A stretch of 53,065 nt of DNA from Oceanobacillus luteolus (GCF_023715655.1 NZ_JAMBON010000023.1:1-53065), one strand, 5' to 3'; positions 8,870 through 17,657 are shown, counted from the first letter of the stretch. Numbers and translations: made by a program. Notes: a model not told the origin generated them from the letters alone.

Positions 8870-9117
8870 TTTTCTTCATCCTCCTCATCTTTAGGCATGT
8901 TTTCTTCTTCATCTTCTAAATTCTCTTCCGTTACCATCTCACTATCATCTCCTGATTCCCATACTCCAATCTCAATGGAGCTTTCAACGACTTTAGTTTC
9001 CTTAATATAAGCAACAGTCGGTGAGGATACGTATGTAATAGAGAGGAGGAGTAGATAAAAAACAGCAGCTGTCTTTAACAATGTTTGAAATAATGTTTTC
9101 GCATATCTTATCCTCAT
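8866..9117 (-). CDS. Short TapA-like SipW-substrate protein
   Basis: An 83-residue protein. It has a basic start (MRIRYAKTLFQ), a hydrophobic segment (about 14-31), the sequence SSPTVAYIKET and a tail made almost entirely of Glu and Asp. T-x-A-Y matches the SipW-type signal motif seen in both TasA-like proteins of this locus (TFAYFSD, TSAYFTD). Cleavage there would release a highly acidic peptide of about 45 residues. Its position beside sipW is that of tapA in B. subtilis, but TapA is about 250 residues and has a folded domain missing here. I infer a minimal TapA or anchor-like role; direct similarity is limited to the N-terminal region. Confidence 0.6.
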   Translation of the reverse strand: MRIRYAKTLFQTLLKTAAVFYLLLLSITYVSSPTVAYIKETKVVESSIEIGVWESGDDSEMVTEENLEDEEENMPKDEEDEEK

Positions 9118-9145
9118 TTATAAAACCGCCTTTCAACCGTCATGC

Positions 9146-9706
9146 TCATTCCTCTTTATGTTTTCCATCTCTTTGCATAGCTTCGAATTGCCATTTCAAA
9201 TTCAAGACATCTCCTTGAAAATGGTTTTGATTTTCCCCGTTATCAAGAAAACTGAAACGAACGGTGAACTTCTGGGGTGTGCTTTGGGTAGGTAAGGAAT
9301 CCAATATGGTTGTTGGCTCATTATTTAATTGGGAGAGTGACTTTTCGAATAGACTTTTCTTTTCCTCCTGATGAATGAGTTCCACGATTATATAATCAGC
9401 GAGGTCATCTCCTTCATTAGGCTCCCCATGATCTACAATCTCGTAAGAAGTAATTAACTGAATCTCTTTCATGTCGATAGAACCTTCATTCGTCAACTCA
9501 AAGTCACTTTGTATCGAGTCGCCGGGGATGAAATCAGAAAGTTGGATAATGCTTGAAGTATCAATTCCTAATTCCATTAATCCAATTTCAAAGGAATTGT
9601 TCGTATCTTTACTATCCGTAAAGTAAGCGCTCGTTCCTCCGACAATCAAACTCAATCCAACCATTGCAAAAAATATACTAGTCACTAATTCTTTTGTTTT
9701 CTTCAC
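9146..9706 (-). CDS. TasA/CalY-family fibre protein (second copy)
   Basis: A secreted TasA/camelysin (M73) family protein, a component of biofilm matrix fibres. The start is GTG 9706, placed by AGGAGGAGGTTCGG. Residues 1-30 are a SipW-type signal peptide ending GGTSAYFTDSKD. The mature part shows the family pattern: a short beta strand, IPGDSIQSDFELTNEGSID, and the C-terminal ENQNHFQGDVLNLKWQFEA. It is 186 residues. It is related to the first copy at 11493-12086, with the same ending pattern (QNxFQGDxLxLxWxFxA), but is clearly diverged, so it may be a minor fibre subunit. Confidence 0.88.
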   Translation of the reverse strand: MKKTKELVTSIFFAMVGLSLIVGGTSAYFTDSKDTNNSFEIGLMELGIDTSSIIQLSDFIPGDSIQSDFELTNEGSIDMKEIQLITSYEIVDHGEPNEGDDLADYIIVELIHQEEKKSLFEKSLSQLNNEPTTILDSLPTQSTPQKFTVRFSFLDNGENQNHFQGDVLNLKWQFEAMQRDGKHKEE

Positions 9707-9771
9707 CCGAACCTCCTCCTATGATAGATGTTTTATGTAAAGAATAAATGTTGAACTATCTTTGAAAATTT

Positions 9772-9814
9772 GGCGGCCAAAGTTATATGTCGTTTTCCTT
9801 ATCCTCTGGCCGCC
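9772..9814 (-). terminator. Possible terminator after the M4 protease gene
   Basis: GGCGGCCA (9772-9779) and TGGCCGCC (9807-9814) form an 8-bp GC-only stem with a 27-nt loop, followed on the minus strand by AAATTTTC. It may reduce read-through into the distal genes. Confidence 0.5.
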
Positions 9815-9851
9815 GGTAGCCCGTTCTACTATTCTCTTAACAGTTTATTTC

Positions 9852-11441
9852 TTAATAGACCCCTACAGCATTATAGGCTTGTTTCACTGCTTGAACTGCA
9901 GCAGAGTCTGCACCGTATAGATCTGTTGCAGCCTGGATTGCAGCTTGTCTCATCATACTGAAATCAGAGTTGCGTGTCAGGTAGTTGGCGAGGGCACGGT
10001 AATAGATTTGTTCTGTTGCTTCACGTCCGACACCTTCCACCACTACACCGTAATGTTCGCCACCTTCTGAAACGAGGTATGCGGCTTTATTATTGATACT
10101 ACTATTGATGTGAACCCCACCATTATCCAGTGGACCTTCATAACGTAAGCTCCAGTGATCTGGGTATGGTGCTGCCGTTCTTCTCTCTATCAAAACGGCT
10201 GGGTCTTCCAATGATCGCAATCCAATGGTACCGTCTGCCATAATATCTTCCCCAATGATCCAATCATCCCGATCAACCATCGCGCCGAAGATATCTGCAA
10301 AGGATTCATTAAGAGCTCCAGATTCGTTTCTGTAAATCAAGTTGGCTGTATGCTGAACTACACCGTGGGACATTTCATGTGCTGCAACGTCCAGTCCTGC
10401 AGCTAGATTATGGAAACGGACACCATCTCCATCACCATAAGACATATAAACGCCGTTCCATGATGCGTTCGCCCAATTCTCTCCTACGTGGACTCTTGAA
10501 AGTAATGGTTGTCCATTATCATCGACAGAATCCCGATTGAACGTACGTTTGAAGTAATCATAGGTTATTTGAGCGTTTGCATGGGCATCAACTGCCGCTC
10601 CGTCCGTAAACATCTTACTGACACTGGTGACTAGAGCATCGTTATGGTTATTATCGAAAGTCAGTACTCCTTGACCTCTTGTTTGGTCATGAAGGCCATA
10701 TAATCCATCAAGTAATGATGCTTCGAATTTCCGCCTTTCACCAAACACTCCATTTCCGAATGCTGTCACGTTATGGGCAGCATTATAACTGTCTACTACT
10801 TTGCCATTTGTCGCATCAATAAAGTAATGCCAAAATCCAACTTGTGGTTCTGAAGTGGAAGCTGTGACAAGGTACGTATGGTAGAATTTGTCCTTATATT
10901 CATAGATATATTGCTCAGCTTTCACCTCGCCATCATAATTTTCGACAGTGCCAATTCGCTTTTCTAAAGCTGCTTTAGCTTTATCTATTGCAACTTTTTC
11001 AGAAATGATATTCTCGATTTCTATCATTTCTTTAGCTAGGTCTGGTATGACTGTACCGAAGTAGGAAGTGACATTATCATTCTCATCTAGAGTAATCGTC
11101 TGGCCTCCGTTGTACACTGGAATCCCTTCATAGACCTGCTCAAGCTTGAAGTGATGGGTACCTGTACTGTCATCAGCGATCTCGTCGACAATAATAAAGC
11201 TTTCTTCTGCTTCACTTTTATTCAATTTAAATTTAGCGCTGTTTTGTTTCAAAAATTCAATTGCAATCTCTTCTTTGCTCAATTTCTGAGGAGCACTCCA
11301 GTTATCGATGATGTAGGAAGGGGTTTCATGTACTTCGTTAATTTTGACTTCTTCCGCAGAGGCGGACCCGGTGGTGAAGAATGCTCCTAGACCAATAGAT
11401 AAAGCTGCAATCGATGAATATACTTTAATTCTTGTATTCAA
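9852..11441 (-). CDS. Secreted M4 metalloprotease (bacillolysin/thermolysin family)
   Basis: An extracellular zinc endopeptidase made as a prepropeptide. I set the start at TTG 11441, nine bases after GGAGG; an upstream ATG directly abuts that ribosome site and another lies before it, so both are unlikely. Order along the 529 residues: signal peptide ending SASA, FTP/PepSY propeptide to about 220, then the catalytic domain. Zinc ligands are in HEMSH near 355-359 and the third ligand is in NESFAD near 379; the C-terminal histidine is in GGVHINS. The gene lies 51 bp after the first TasA-like gene, inside the fibre locus. It may process matrix proteins or simply be co-secreted. Confidence 0.93.
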   Translation of the reverse strand: MNTRIKVYSSIAALSIGLGAFFTTGSASAEEVKINEVHETPSYIIDNWSAPQKLSKEEIAIEFLKQNSAKFKLNKSEAEESFIIVDEIADDSTGTHHFKLEQVYEGIPVYNGGQTITLDENDNVTSYFGTVIPDLAKEMIEIENIISEKVAIDKAKAALEKRIGTVENYDGEVKAEQYIYEYKDKFYHTYLVTASTSEPQVGFWHYFIDATNGKVVDSYNAAHNVTAFGNGVFGERRKFEASLLDGLYGLHDQTRGQGVLTFDNNHNDALVTSVSKMFTDGAAVDAHANAQITYDYFKRTFNRDSVDDNGQPLLSRVHVGENWANASWNGVYMSYGDGDGVRFHNLAAGLDVAAHEMSHGVVQHTANLIYRNESGALNESFADIFGAMVDRDDWIIGEDIMADGTIGLRSLEDPAVLIERRTAAPYPDHWSLRYEGPLDNGGVHINSSINNKAAYLVSEGGEHYGVVVEGVGREATEQIYYRALANYLTRNSDFSMMRQAAIQAATDLYGADSAAVQAVKQAYNAVGVY

Positions 11442-11492
11442 TCTACTCATCCTCCAAATCATTTTAATTGTTTAGTTGATGGGTATATGATT

Positions 11493-12086
11493 CTAGCGTT
11501 CTTCACCATCTGTTTGAGTCGCCTGGAACGTCCAGACTAGTTCTAGACTATCTCCCTGGAAAATATTCTGGTCTTCATCATTATCAACAAACTCGAATTC
11601 TACCCAGAAATCATTCGTGGCTCCAGGTTCCAATCCGCCTTTCTGTCTCCATAACGGATCCCAAATGTCTCTTTGGACTACATCCGGGTCCATATTTTGA
11701 AGTTCACTTAGTGTGGTCTGGAAAATGGGTTCACTTTCTTTATCCCAGTTCCACAGGAAGTTAACGCGGATGTGATCACCAAAATCCTCTGAGCCGTTGT
11801 CTGAATTGACGTCAATAACATTGTAGGCGGTTTCAAGATTCACCGTGTCGATCTTCAAGCTACCGCTATTGGTGAGTACAAACTCACGCATGATGGAGTC
11901 ACCTGGTTTAATATTATCGATATTGATTACTGTTTCTGGGTTTAGTGATAAATCTAATGTTCCTGCAGCGAATACGTTGTTCGTCACTACTTGGTCACTG
12001 AAATAAGCGAAGGTTCCACCTACCAGTAAAGAGGTTCCTAAAACAGCCGTAGCAATACTTGAACTGAGTTTTTTTCTGATTTTCAT
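11493..12086 (-). CDS. TasA/CalY-family fibre protein (first copy)
   Basis: A secreted matrix-fibre protein of the TasA/camelysin family; camelysin was once described as a protease (M73). The 197 residues begin with a SipW-type signal peptide (GGTFAYFSDQ, about 23-32), then DLSLNPETVINIDNIKPGDSI and the ending EDQNIFQGDSLELVWTFQA. The start is ATG 12086 behind AGGAGATG. It is the first gene of the minus-strand cluster TasA, M4 protease, TasA-2, TapA-like, SipW. It is probably the major subunit because it is promoter-proximal and has a strong ribosome site. Confidence 0.9.
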   Translation of the reverse strand: MKIRKKLSSSIATAVLGTSLLVGGTFAYFSDQVVTNNVFAAGTLDLSLNPETVINIDNIKPGDSIMREFVLTNSGSLKIDTVNLETAYNVIDVNSDNGSEDFGDHIRVNFLWNWDKESEPIFQTTLSELQNMDPDVVQRDIWDPLWRQKGGLEPGATNDFWVEFEFVDNDEDQNIFQGDSLELVWTFQATQTDGEER

Positions 12087-12152
12087 TTTTTCATCTCCTA
12101 TTCCGATTTTTACTAGATTTAGAAGCTAAGGTTATATATGGGAACTAGAATG

Positions 12153-12183
12153 ATAATACCCCCTTTCAAAGGTATAGGGTCAA
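12153..12183 (-). promoter_or_regulatory. Possible promoter of the fibre locus
   Basis: On the minus strand TTGACC (12183-12178) and TATTAT (12158-12153) are 19 bp apart, about 70 bp before the first TasA-like gene. Confidence 0.35.
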
Positions 12184-12626
12184 TGAATCTTCCTCATCAC
12201 CTCCTAAGGATTTATCTATATATAGGCGTTCAAAGATGAGCTTCAAAGGATGGTGCCTAAGTTAACATGGTAAAGTTAATGAAAGGTGAACGCTTACGAT
12301 GTGAGATTCAAATAGTAGGTTCATGAAGTATTCGTCAAATTTACTGAAATAATCACTAAATTTTTCGATATGTGAGTGGATGTGGGATTGGTGAATAGAC
12401 TCATTTATGATTGCTTGTCTACCCATTTCATCTGTTTATTAAATACATCAGATTGATAAAGGTATTACCACGCAAAACATATTCTTTCAAATTTCTCAGC
12501 AGATGTCAGAATATAGGTAATAAGTCTGCAGTTGAGATATTTGTAAGTTTAATTCTAATTATTATAAATAATTATGTCGTATTCACTATAATATACAATC
12601 CAAAAAAATGGTAGAGGGTATTTTTG

Positions 12627-12654
12627 TTGGAAACGCACTAATATCGTCTATTAT
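12627..12654 (+). promoter_or_regulatory. Possible promoter for the M20 amidohydrolase
   Basis: TTGGAA at 12627-12632 and TATTAT at 12649-12654 with 16-bp spacing, about 160 bp before the start codon. Confidence 0.3.
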
Positions 12655-12816
12655 TGTCGAATATGTATAAAATAATAGAAGAAGAGTATAGTAGAATTGG
12701 TTTTCTCGGAGATATCGTATAGAAATGTAGAGTATAGTTATAATTTACAGAACCTTAGAAATATAGTAATATATGACTAATAACATATATCTTTATATGG
12801 TTAAGGAGGAACTATT

Positions 12817-14019
12817 TTGGTCAACGTACAGCAAACCGAGAAGTTAACTTCCCTTTATTCTGAAATCGAAGCGAATTTTGAAGAGATGAGAGACTGGAGA
12901 AGACATATGCATATGCACCCGGAGCTCTCCTTTGAAGAAGTGAAAACCGCCAAATATATCGAGGAGAAGTTACGGAGTTTTAACTTGGAAGTAAAAACAA
13001 ATGTAGGTGGAAGAAATGGATTGATCGGGATTTTGAAAGGTGCAAACCCTGGAAAAACAATTGCATTACGGGCCGATTTTGATGCCCTTCCGATCGATGA
13101 TGAGAAAGATGTGCCTTATAAATCGATGAACCCTGGTGTTATGCATGCTTGTGGTCATGATGGTCATACTGCTGCGTTACTTGGTACCGCGAAGGTGCTC
13201 AGCAACTATAAACAACATATTAACGGAACGGTGATTTTCATTTTCCAGCCAGCTGAGGAAAAGCCACCAGGCGGAGCGAAGTTTATGATTGAAGAAGGTA
13301 TTCTGGATGAAGTTGATGCTGTGTTCGGTGCCCATCTCGGCTCAGAAATACCTTTAGGGAAAGTAGCGGTTGGCGCAGGTTATAAAATGGCGGCTGTGGA
13401 TAAATTTGAAATCCGTATAAAGGGCAGAGGCGGCCATGGTGCAAGACCAAATGAAACGATTGATTCTATTATTGTCGGCACAAGCGTTGTCGAAGCGCTC
13501 CAAAAAATTGTGAGCCGTAATGTTGACCCGTTAAAATCTGCAGTTGTGACCGTCGGTGTCTTCCAAGCCGGCAATGCTTTTAATATTATTGCTGATTCTG
13601 CGAGAATCGAAGGAACAGTGCGGACGTTCGATGCAGCTGTTCGTGACCAAGTAGAAGAAAGAATGCGCTCGATTTTAGAAGGAATTACGAATGCATTTGG
13701 TGCAACGTTTGAGATTGACTATCTTCGTGGTTATCCGGCGCTCTATAATCATGAGACAGAAACGGAACTGGTAAGGAATGTTTTATCCCAGCCATTTAAA
13801 GAAGAAAACATTGTTGAATTCCAGCCAACTATGGGGGCGGAGGATTTTTCATACTTCCTGAATGAAAAATCAGGAACATACTTCCGTGTAGGTTCTCGAA
13901 ACGAAGATGAAAAGACACACTTTCCGCACCACCATCCGAAGTTCGATTTTGACGAGCGGGCACTGATGAATATCAGCAAGTCTTTCGTTACGATCGTTTC
14001 ACATTACCTCTTTGATTAA
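12817..14019 (+). CDS. M20-family amidohydrolase (N-acyl-amino-acid/hippurate hydrolase type)
   Basis: A cytoplasmic metal-dependent hydrolase that removes acyl groups from amino acids or related amides. The start is TTG 12817, seven bases after AAGGAGG. The 400 residues show the M20D pattern: MHPELSFEE near 33, the metal site HACGHDGH with Cys112 and His114, the catalytic Glu pair 146/147 in QPAEE, a dimerisation domain (about 185-300), and GAEDFSYF plus HHHPKFDFDE near the end. No signal peptide. It stands alone and ends in a good terminator. Family members act on N-acetyl-cysteine, hippurate or IAA conjugates; the substrate here is open. Confidence 0.88.
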   Translation: MVNVQQTEKLTSLYSEIEANFEEMRDWRRHMHMHPELSFEEVKTAKYIEEKLRSFNLEVKTNVGGRNGLIGILKGANPGKTIALRADFDALPIDDEKDVPYKSMNPGVMHACGHDGHTAALLGTAKVLSNYKQHINGTVIFIFQPAEEKPPGGAKFMIEEGILDEVDAVFGAHLGSEIPLGKVAVGAGYKMAAVDKFEIRIKGRGGHGARPNETIDSIIVGTSVVEALQKIVSRNVDPLKSAVVTVGVFQAGNAFNIIADSARIEGTVRTFDAAVRDQVEERMRSILEGITNAFGATFEIDYLRGYPALYNHETETELVRNVLSQPFKEENIVEFQPTMGAEDFSYFLNEKSGTYFRVGSRNEDEKTHFPHHHPKFDFDERALMNISKSFVTIVSHYLFD

Positions 14020-14053
14020 CTGATTCATCAGAATAAGTTCATATATGTGTTCT

Positions 14054-14085
14054 AAAAGTGGGGCGAAAATATGTCCCACTTTTTT
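14054..14085 (+). terminator. Terminator after the M20 gene
   Basis: AAAAGTGGG and CCCACTTTT form the stem, followed by further T residues. Confidence 0.8.
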
Positions 14086-14192
14086 ATGTGCAAACAAACA
14101 GAACCTTTATTCCTCCAGAGGATACAATATAGGGAGAGGAAGGTTGACTCTAAGTTTGTTTAAAAAGGGTTGATCACTTGGGGGGATATAAA

Positions 14193-14411
14193 ATGTTTGA
14201 AGCTGGGCAAGGCGCAGCATACATGTCACAGGGTGAAAATATGGATAAGGTGAAGAAACTTAGTGTGGTAAATAATGAGGCTTATATGAATAAGATCGGA
14301 AGGCCTGGCGCTTTTGGAGCGATGGAAGACGCAAAGATGGTCGATGAAGGAGCTCTGACTAGCGTCCAATATTATAATAAATTGCAAGATGACGACGCAG
14401 AAGGAAAATGA
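14193..14411 (+). CDS. Small protein of unknown function, 72 residues
   Basis: I do not recognise this protein. It starts at ATG 14193, eight bases after a run of six G that acts as the ribosome site; an in-frame TTG at 14178 overlaps that site. The product is soluble, polar and glycine-rich (MFEAGQGAAYMSQG at the start), with a middle VVNNEAYMNKIGRPGAFGAM and an acidic end. It has no membrane segment, signal peptide or cysteine. It stands between two terminators, so it is its own transcription unit. Good ribosome site and isolated position argue that it is real. Confidence 0.6.
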   Translation: MFEAGQGAAYMSQGENMDKVKKLSVVNNEAYMNKIGRPGAFGAMEDAKMVDEGALTSVQYYNKLQDDDAEGK

Positions 14412-14418
14412 ATGGAGA

Positions 14419-14456
14419 ACACCAACAAACAGACTATATCTGAATGTTGGTGTATT
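14419..14456. terminator. Bidirectional terminator
   Basis: ACACCAACA (14419-14427) and TGTTGGTGT (14445-14453) form a 9-bp stem between convergent genes. Confidence 0.7.
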
Positions 14457-14459
14457 TGT

Positions 14460-15863
14460 TTAATCATTGATATAGAATATCCTAGTCTCCCGTATGGTAT
14501 CACCAGCTTTGTTGGCTGCTTCAAACGTGACGACATGGAATTTCTCTTGGAGCTTTTCTTCGAGCTGTAGTGACAGCGTTGCAGTTTCTTCATCAAAAGA
14601 AGGTACATAAGGTATTCCATCCACTATGATTCTGATACTTTCCAAATCAAGCTCTGTATAATCTTCAATCTTAGCCTGTAGAACTGGTGTGGTAGTTTGG
14701 ATGATTTCTCCCATTTCATATTCAGGTTCAATAACAGGTCCAGCGGTTTTCACCTCTTGATTAATATCCGCAATGGATTCCACTTCTTCGAGCAATCTTA
14801 AAATATTTCCACCTAGAATTTTTTCGATATCTTCTAGGCTATACCCCCTATGAGCGAGTTCATCCGTAATTAAAGGTAGATCTTCTGCGGATTGTAAATC
14901 CTCAGGCAACGGTGCGCCGTCGAAATCAGACCCAATCCCAACATGATCAATTCCCATGATATCTACCGCATAATCAATATGATCGACAATGTCTGAAACG
15001 TAACCAGTTGAGTTATTTGTTAAAAAGGCTGGGAAAAATACGATACTGAGTACACCGCCATTTTCTTTTAATGCGAGCATCTCATCATCTGTCAAATTCC
15101 GCTGATGCTGTTTTAATCCATAGACGCCAGAGTGTGATGCAATAATTGGAGCTTCACTGACTTGGATTACATCCCAAAATGTTTCCCGGGACATATGGGA
15201 GACATCAACCACCATTCCTAGTCGGTTCATTTCTTTGACGACTTCCGCACCTAAATCAGTCAATCCGCCATTGGAAGGTGTTTTTGCCGGATCACCATAA
15301 ACGCGATCAGCTCCTTCACCAAGTGCATTGGAATAATTCCAGTTGAATCCAATTGCTTTTACACCAAGGTCATTGTATTGGTGAAGCAATTCTATCGCAT
15401 TATGCTCTTCCAGTGAATAAGCACCTTCGATGGTAGGGACTGCTGCGAGTTTTCCTTCACCCACAGTTTGTTTTATTTCAGCACTGTTTTGAGCAATTTT
15501 AAACGTATCTGGATTGTTACGCTCTGTCCAATAGAGTGCATTCAATAAAGCGAGTGTTCTACTAATGGAACGAGCATTATTATCATAAAAACCAGAAGTG
15601 TATGCTGCGAAAAATGCTACATGAAGTCCACCAGCTTTTGCCTTTGGGATATCCAGGTGAAAATCTGTTTCTTCACCAATGTCTATCTTAGGCAACCAAG
15701 TAGATTCATCAATGGCGAGCATCATCGTGTCGTTATGAGTATCGACAACAGTCGGCTCGTAGAATAAATAATCGACCGCTTTTGTATGGATAAGTTGTAC
15801 ATGGCTAAAACCTGGAAATGCTAGAAATAAAGCGAATGACAGTAAGTATGCAAACCGTTCCAT
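14460..15863 (-). CDS. Secreted or surface M19 (renal-type) dipeptidase with C-terminal extension
   Basis: A zinc dipeptidase of family M19. The 467 residues begin with a hydrophobic segment (about 4-20) that looks like a signal peptide or anchor. The M19 core follows: DTHND with metal ligands His43 and Asp45, GFNWNYSNALGEGAD, VVDVSHMS, IIASHSGVYG and GIGSDFDGAPLP. After the core (about 385) come roughly 80 residues resembling a beta-sandwich domain (TELDLESIRIIVDG, ending TRIFYIND), not usual for the family. A good ribosome site (TTAGGAGGATATC) precedes the ATG. It is divergent from the peptide transporter operon, so it may feed that transporter. Confidence 0.88.
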   Translation of the reverse strand: MERFAYLLSFALFLAFPGFSHVQLIHTKAVDYLFYEPTVVDTHNDTMMLAIDESTWLPKIDIGEETDFHLDIPKAKAGGLHVAFFAAYTSGFYDNNARSISRTLALLNALYWTERNNPDTFKIAQNSAEIKQTVGEGKLAAVPTIEGAYSLEEHNAIELLHQYNDLGVKAIGFNWNYSNALGEGADRVYGDPAKTPSNGGLTDLGAEVVKEMNRLGMVVDVSHMSRETFWDVIQVSEAPIIASHSGVYGLKQHQRNLTDDEMLALKENGGVLSIVFFPAFLTNNSTGYVSDIVDHIDYAVDIMGIDHVGIGSDFDGAPLPEDLQSAEDLPLITDELAHRGYSLEDIEKILGGNILRLLEEVESIADINQEVKTAGPVIEPEYEMGEIIQTTTPVLQAKIEDYTELDLESIRIIVDGIPYVPSFDEETATLSLQLEEKLQEKFHVVTFEAANKAGDTIRETRIFYIND

Positions 15864-16031
15864 GATATCCTCCTAAATACACTATCTTATTCTATTAGTC
15901 TAGCATAATTTGTTCTCAGATGACGGATATTAGGGGCTGGTCGACAAATGAATTCTTCACGGTCTGTCCTTGATCTGAAGTGCATATAGATAGAAGGAAG
16001 AATTTCAAGGGGAATCCAAAGGAGGGATTGA

Positions 16032-17606
16032 ATGGGGAAGAAGCTTTGGTTATTTGGTCTGTTGATGTTAGCCCTATTGATTTTTGTTGCTTGTAGCGAT
16101 AAGGATAGCGAAGGTGATGCAGAAGATACCAACCCTGGAAAAGCTGAGACAGGTGATGAAAATGACAGGACTCTCACGATTGCCATTGGAGCGGATATGG
16201 TGACATTTGATGTGCATGATCATATCAATACATCTACAGAGGCCATTCATGTGAATATGTTCAATTATTTAGTGAAGCGCGATAATGAGACTGGTGAGAT
16301 CGTTCCTGATTTGGCCGAGTCTTTCGAGAACATCGATGACTATACATGGGAGTTCAAATTGAAAGAAGGAGTCACTTTCCATAATGGTGACGAGTTGACA
16401 TCAGCTGATGTGAAGTACTCTCTTGAGCGGGTCGCTTACGGGGAAGAATTACGGGATTACACGAATTATAACCAGATTAAAGAAGTGGAGATCATTGATG
16501 ATTATACATTCAGGATTATCACCCATGAACCAGAGCCTGTCTTGCTTAATCGGATTTCCCGTATTGCATCTGGTATCTTACCATCCAAATATATTGAGGA
16601 AAATGGATTTGACCACTTTTTAGAGAATCCTATCGGAACGGGTCCGTTTCAGTTCGTGGAATGGGTGAGGGACGACCGGATTGTATTTGAAGTATATGAC
16701 GATTACTTTGGCGGAAAAAATCCGGATTGGGATAAATTAGTTTTCCGGATTATTCCTGAAAACTCCACAAGAGTCTCTGAACTGTTGACAGGTGGAGTCG
16801 ATATCGCGGTGAACGTTCCACCTGCTGACTGGGAGCGAGTTGAAAATCATGAAGGCACGTATTTAGCTCAGGAAACATCGAATCGGACATTAATGATTTT
16901 CTTACGATCTACAGAAGGTTACCCTACTTCCGATCAACGTGTCCGTGAAGCACTGGACCTTGCCATAGATAACGGAGCGATAGTGGAAAGTTTACTTGGG
17001 GGAGCCGGCGTACCGACGATTACTAGAGTAGCACCTGGAAACTTTGGATTTGCGGAACATTTATATGATACGTACAACTATGACCCAGAGCGGGCAAAAG
17101 AGTTACTTGAAGAAGCTGGCTATCCAGATGGTTTTGAAATGACTTTCCATTCTCCGCGGGGCCGTTATTTGCAAGATGCTGAGATTGCAGAAATGGTCGC
17201 TGGAATGTGGGCCCAGATTGGCGTGACGGCAAACATTGAATTTATGGAATGGAGTAACTTCGTAGAGCTCCGAAATGCGAAAGAAAATAAAGACGCTTAC
17301 TTACTTGGTCTAGGAAATTCCATGTTCGATGCAGCGAATGCGCTTGATTATTATAGTGCGACACGATTTGAGGGAGAAACGGATTACCGGAATGATGAAT
17401 TGGAAGAACTGTTGGCTGCAGCAATGTCCAACATGGACCCGAAGGAAAGAAGTGAACAGTATGTACGCGCCCAGGAGATCATCGCCGAAGATGTTGCACA
17501 CATTGTATTGCACCAGGAGTCGATTAATATTGGAGTAAGTGAAAGAATCAACTATACTCCGACAATGGACGAAATGATTTATGTGGAGACGATTACAAAG
17601 AAATAA
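16032..17606 (+). CDS. Dipeptide/oligopeptide ABC transporter substrate-binding lipoprotein
   Basis: A family-5 extracellular solute-binding protein that delivers peptides to the permease encoded downstream. The start is ATG 16032 after GGAGGGATTGA. The N-terminus is a lipoprotein signal peptide with lipobox FVAC (Cys at about 21), then an acidic linker. The family pattern FENIDDYTWEFKLKEGVTFHNG near 100 and RVREALDLAID near 300 are present. At 524 residues it is typical. It leads the operon SBP, two permeases, two ATPases, M20 peptidase. A hairpin just after it probably raises its level above the downstream genes. Confidence 0.92.
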   Translation: MGKKLWLFGLLMLALLIFVACSDKDSEGDAEDTNPGKAETGDENDRTLTIAIGADMVTFDVHDHINTSTEAIHVNMFNYLVKRDNETGEIVPDLAESFENIDDYTWEFKLKEGVTFHNGDELTSADVKYSLERVAYGEELRDYTNYNQIKEVEIIDDYTFRIITHEPEPVLLNRISRIASGILPSKYIEENGFDHFLENPIGTGPFQFVEWVRDDRIVFEVYDDYFGGKNPDWDKLVFRIIPENSTRVSELLTGGVDIAVNVPPADWERVENHEGTYLAQETSNRTLMIFLRSTEGYPTSDQRVREALDLAIDNGAIVESLLGGAGVPTITRVAPGNFGFAEHLYDTYNYDPERAKELLEEAGYPDGFEMTFHSPRGRYLQDAEIAEMVAGMWAQIGVTANIEFMEWSNFVELRNAKENKDAYLLGLGNSMFDAANALDYYSATRFEGETDYRNDELEELLAAAMSNMDPKERSEQYVRAQEIIAEDVAHIVLHQESINIGVSERINYTPTMDEMIYVETITKK

Positions 17607-17610
17607 TCCG

Positions 17611-17657
17611 AAGTGGGTTTCCCGAAAATGAAAATCCATTTGGGGAACCTCACTTTT
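17611..17657 (+). terminator. Attenuating hairpin inside the peptide transporter operon
   Basis: AAGTGGGTTTCCC pairs imperfectly with GGGGAACCTCACTT, followed by TTT. It lies between the binding-protein gene and the permease genes, a common arrangement for excess binding protein. Confidence 0.65.

Larger units (their letters stand above)
12087..12816. other. Long AT-rich divergent regulatory region
   Basis: A 730-bp gap between the divergent fibre locus and an M20 gene. I find no convincing gene; the one longer frame (12411-12614) has no ribosome site or recognisable protein. For the minus strand there is a candidate promoter (12153-12183). Just upstream of it is a perfect AGGAGGTGAT ribosome site leading into a five-codon frame (minus strand, 12180-12197, MRKIH). 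For the plus strand there are several AT-rich -10-like boxes, the best being TTGGAA (12627) with TATTAT (12649). The length suggests complex control of the matrix genes. Confidence 0.5.

Noticed and set aside
12411-12614. 67-codon frame in the long divergent gap
   Set aside because: AT-rich, no ribosome site, no recognisable domain; the frame is expected by chance.
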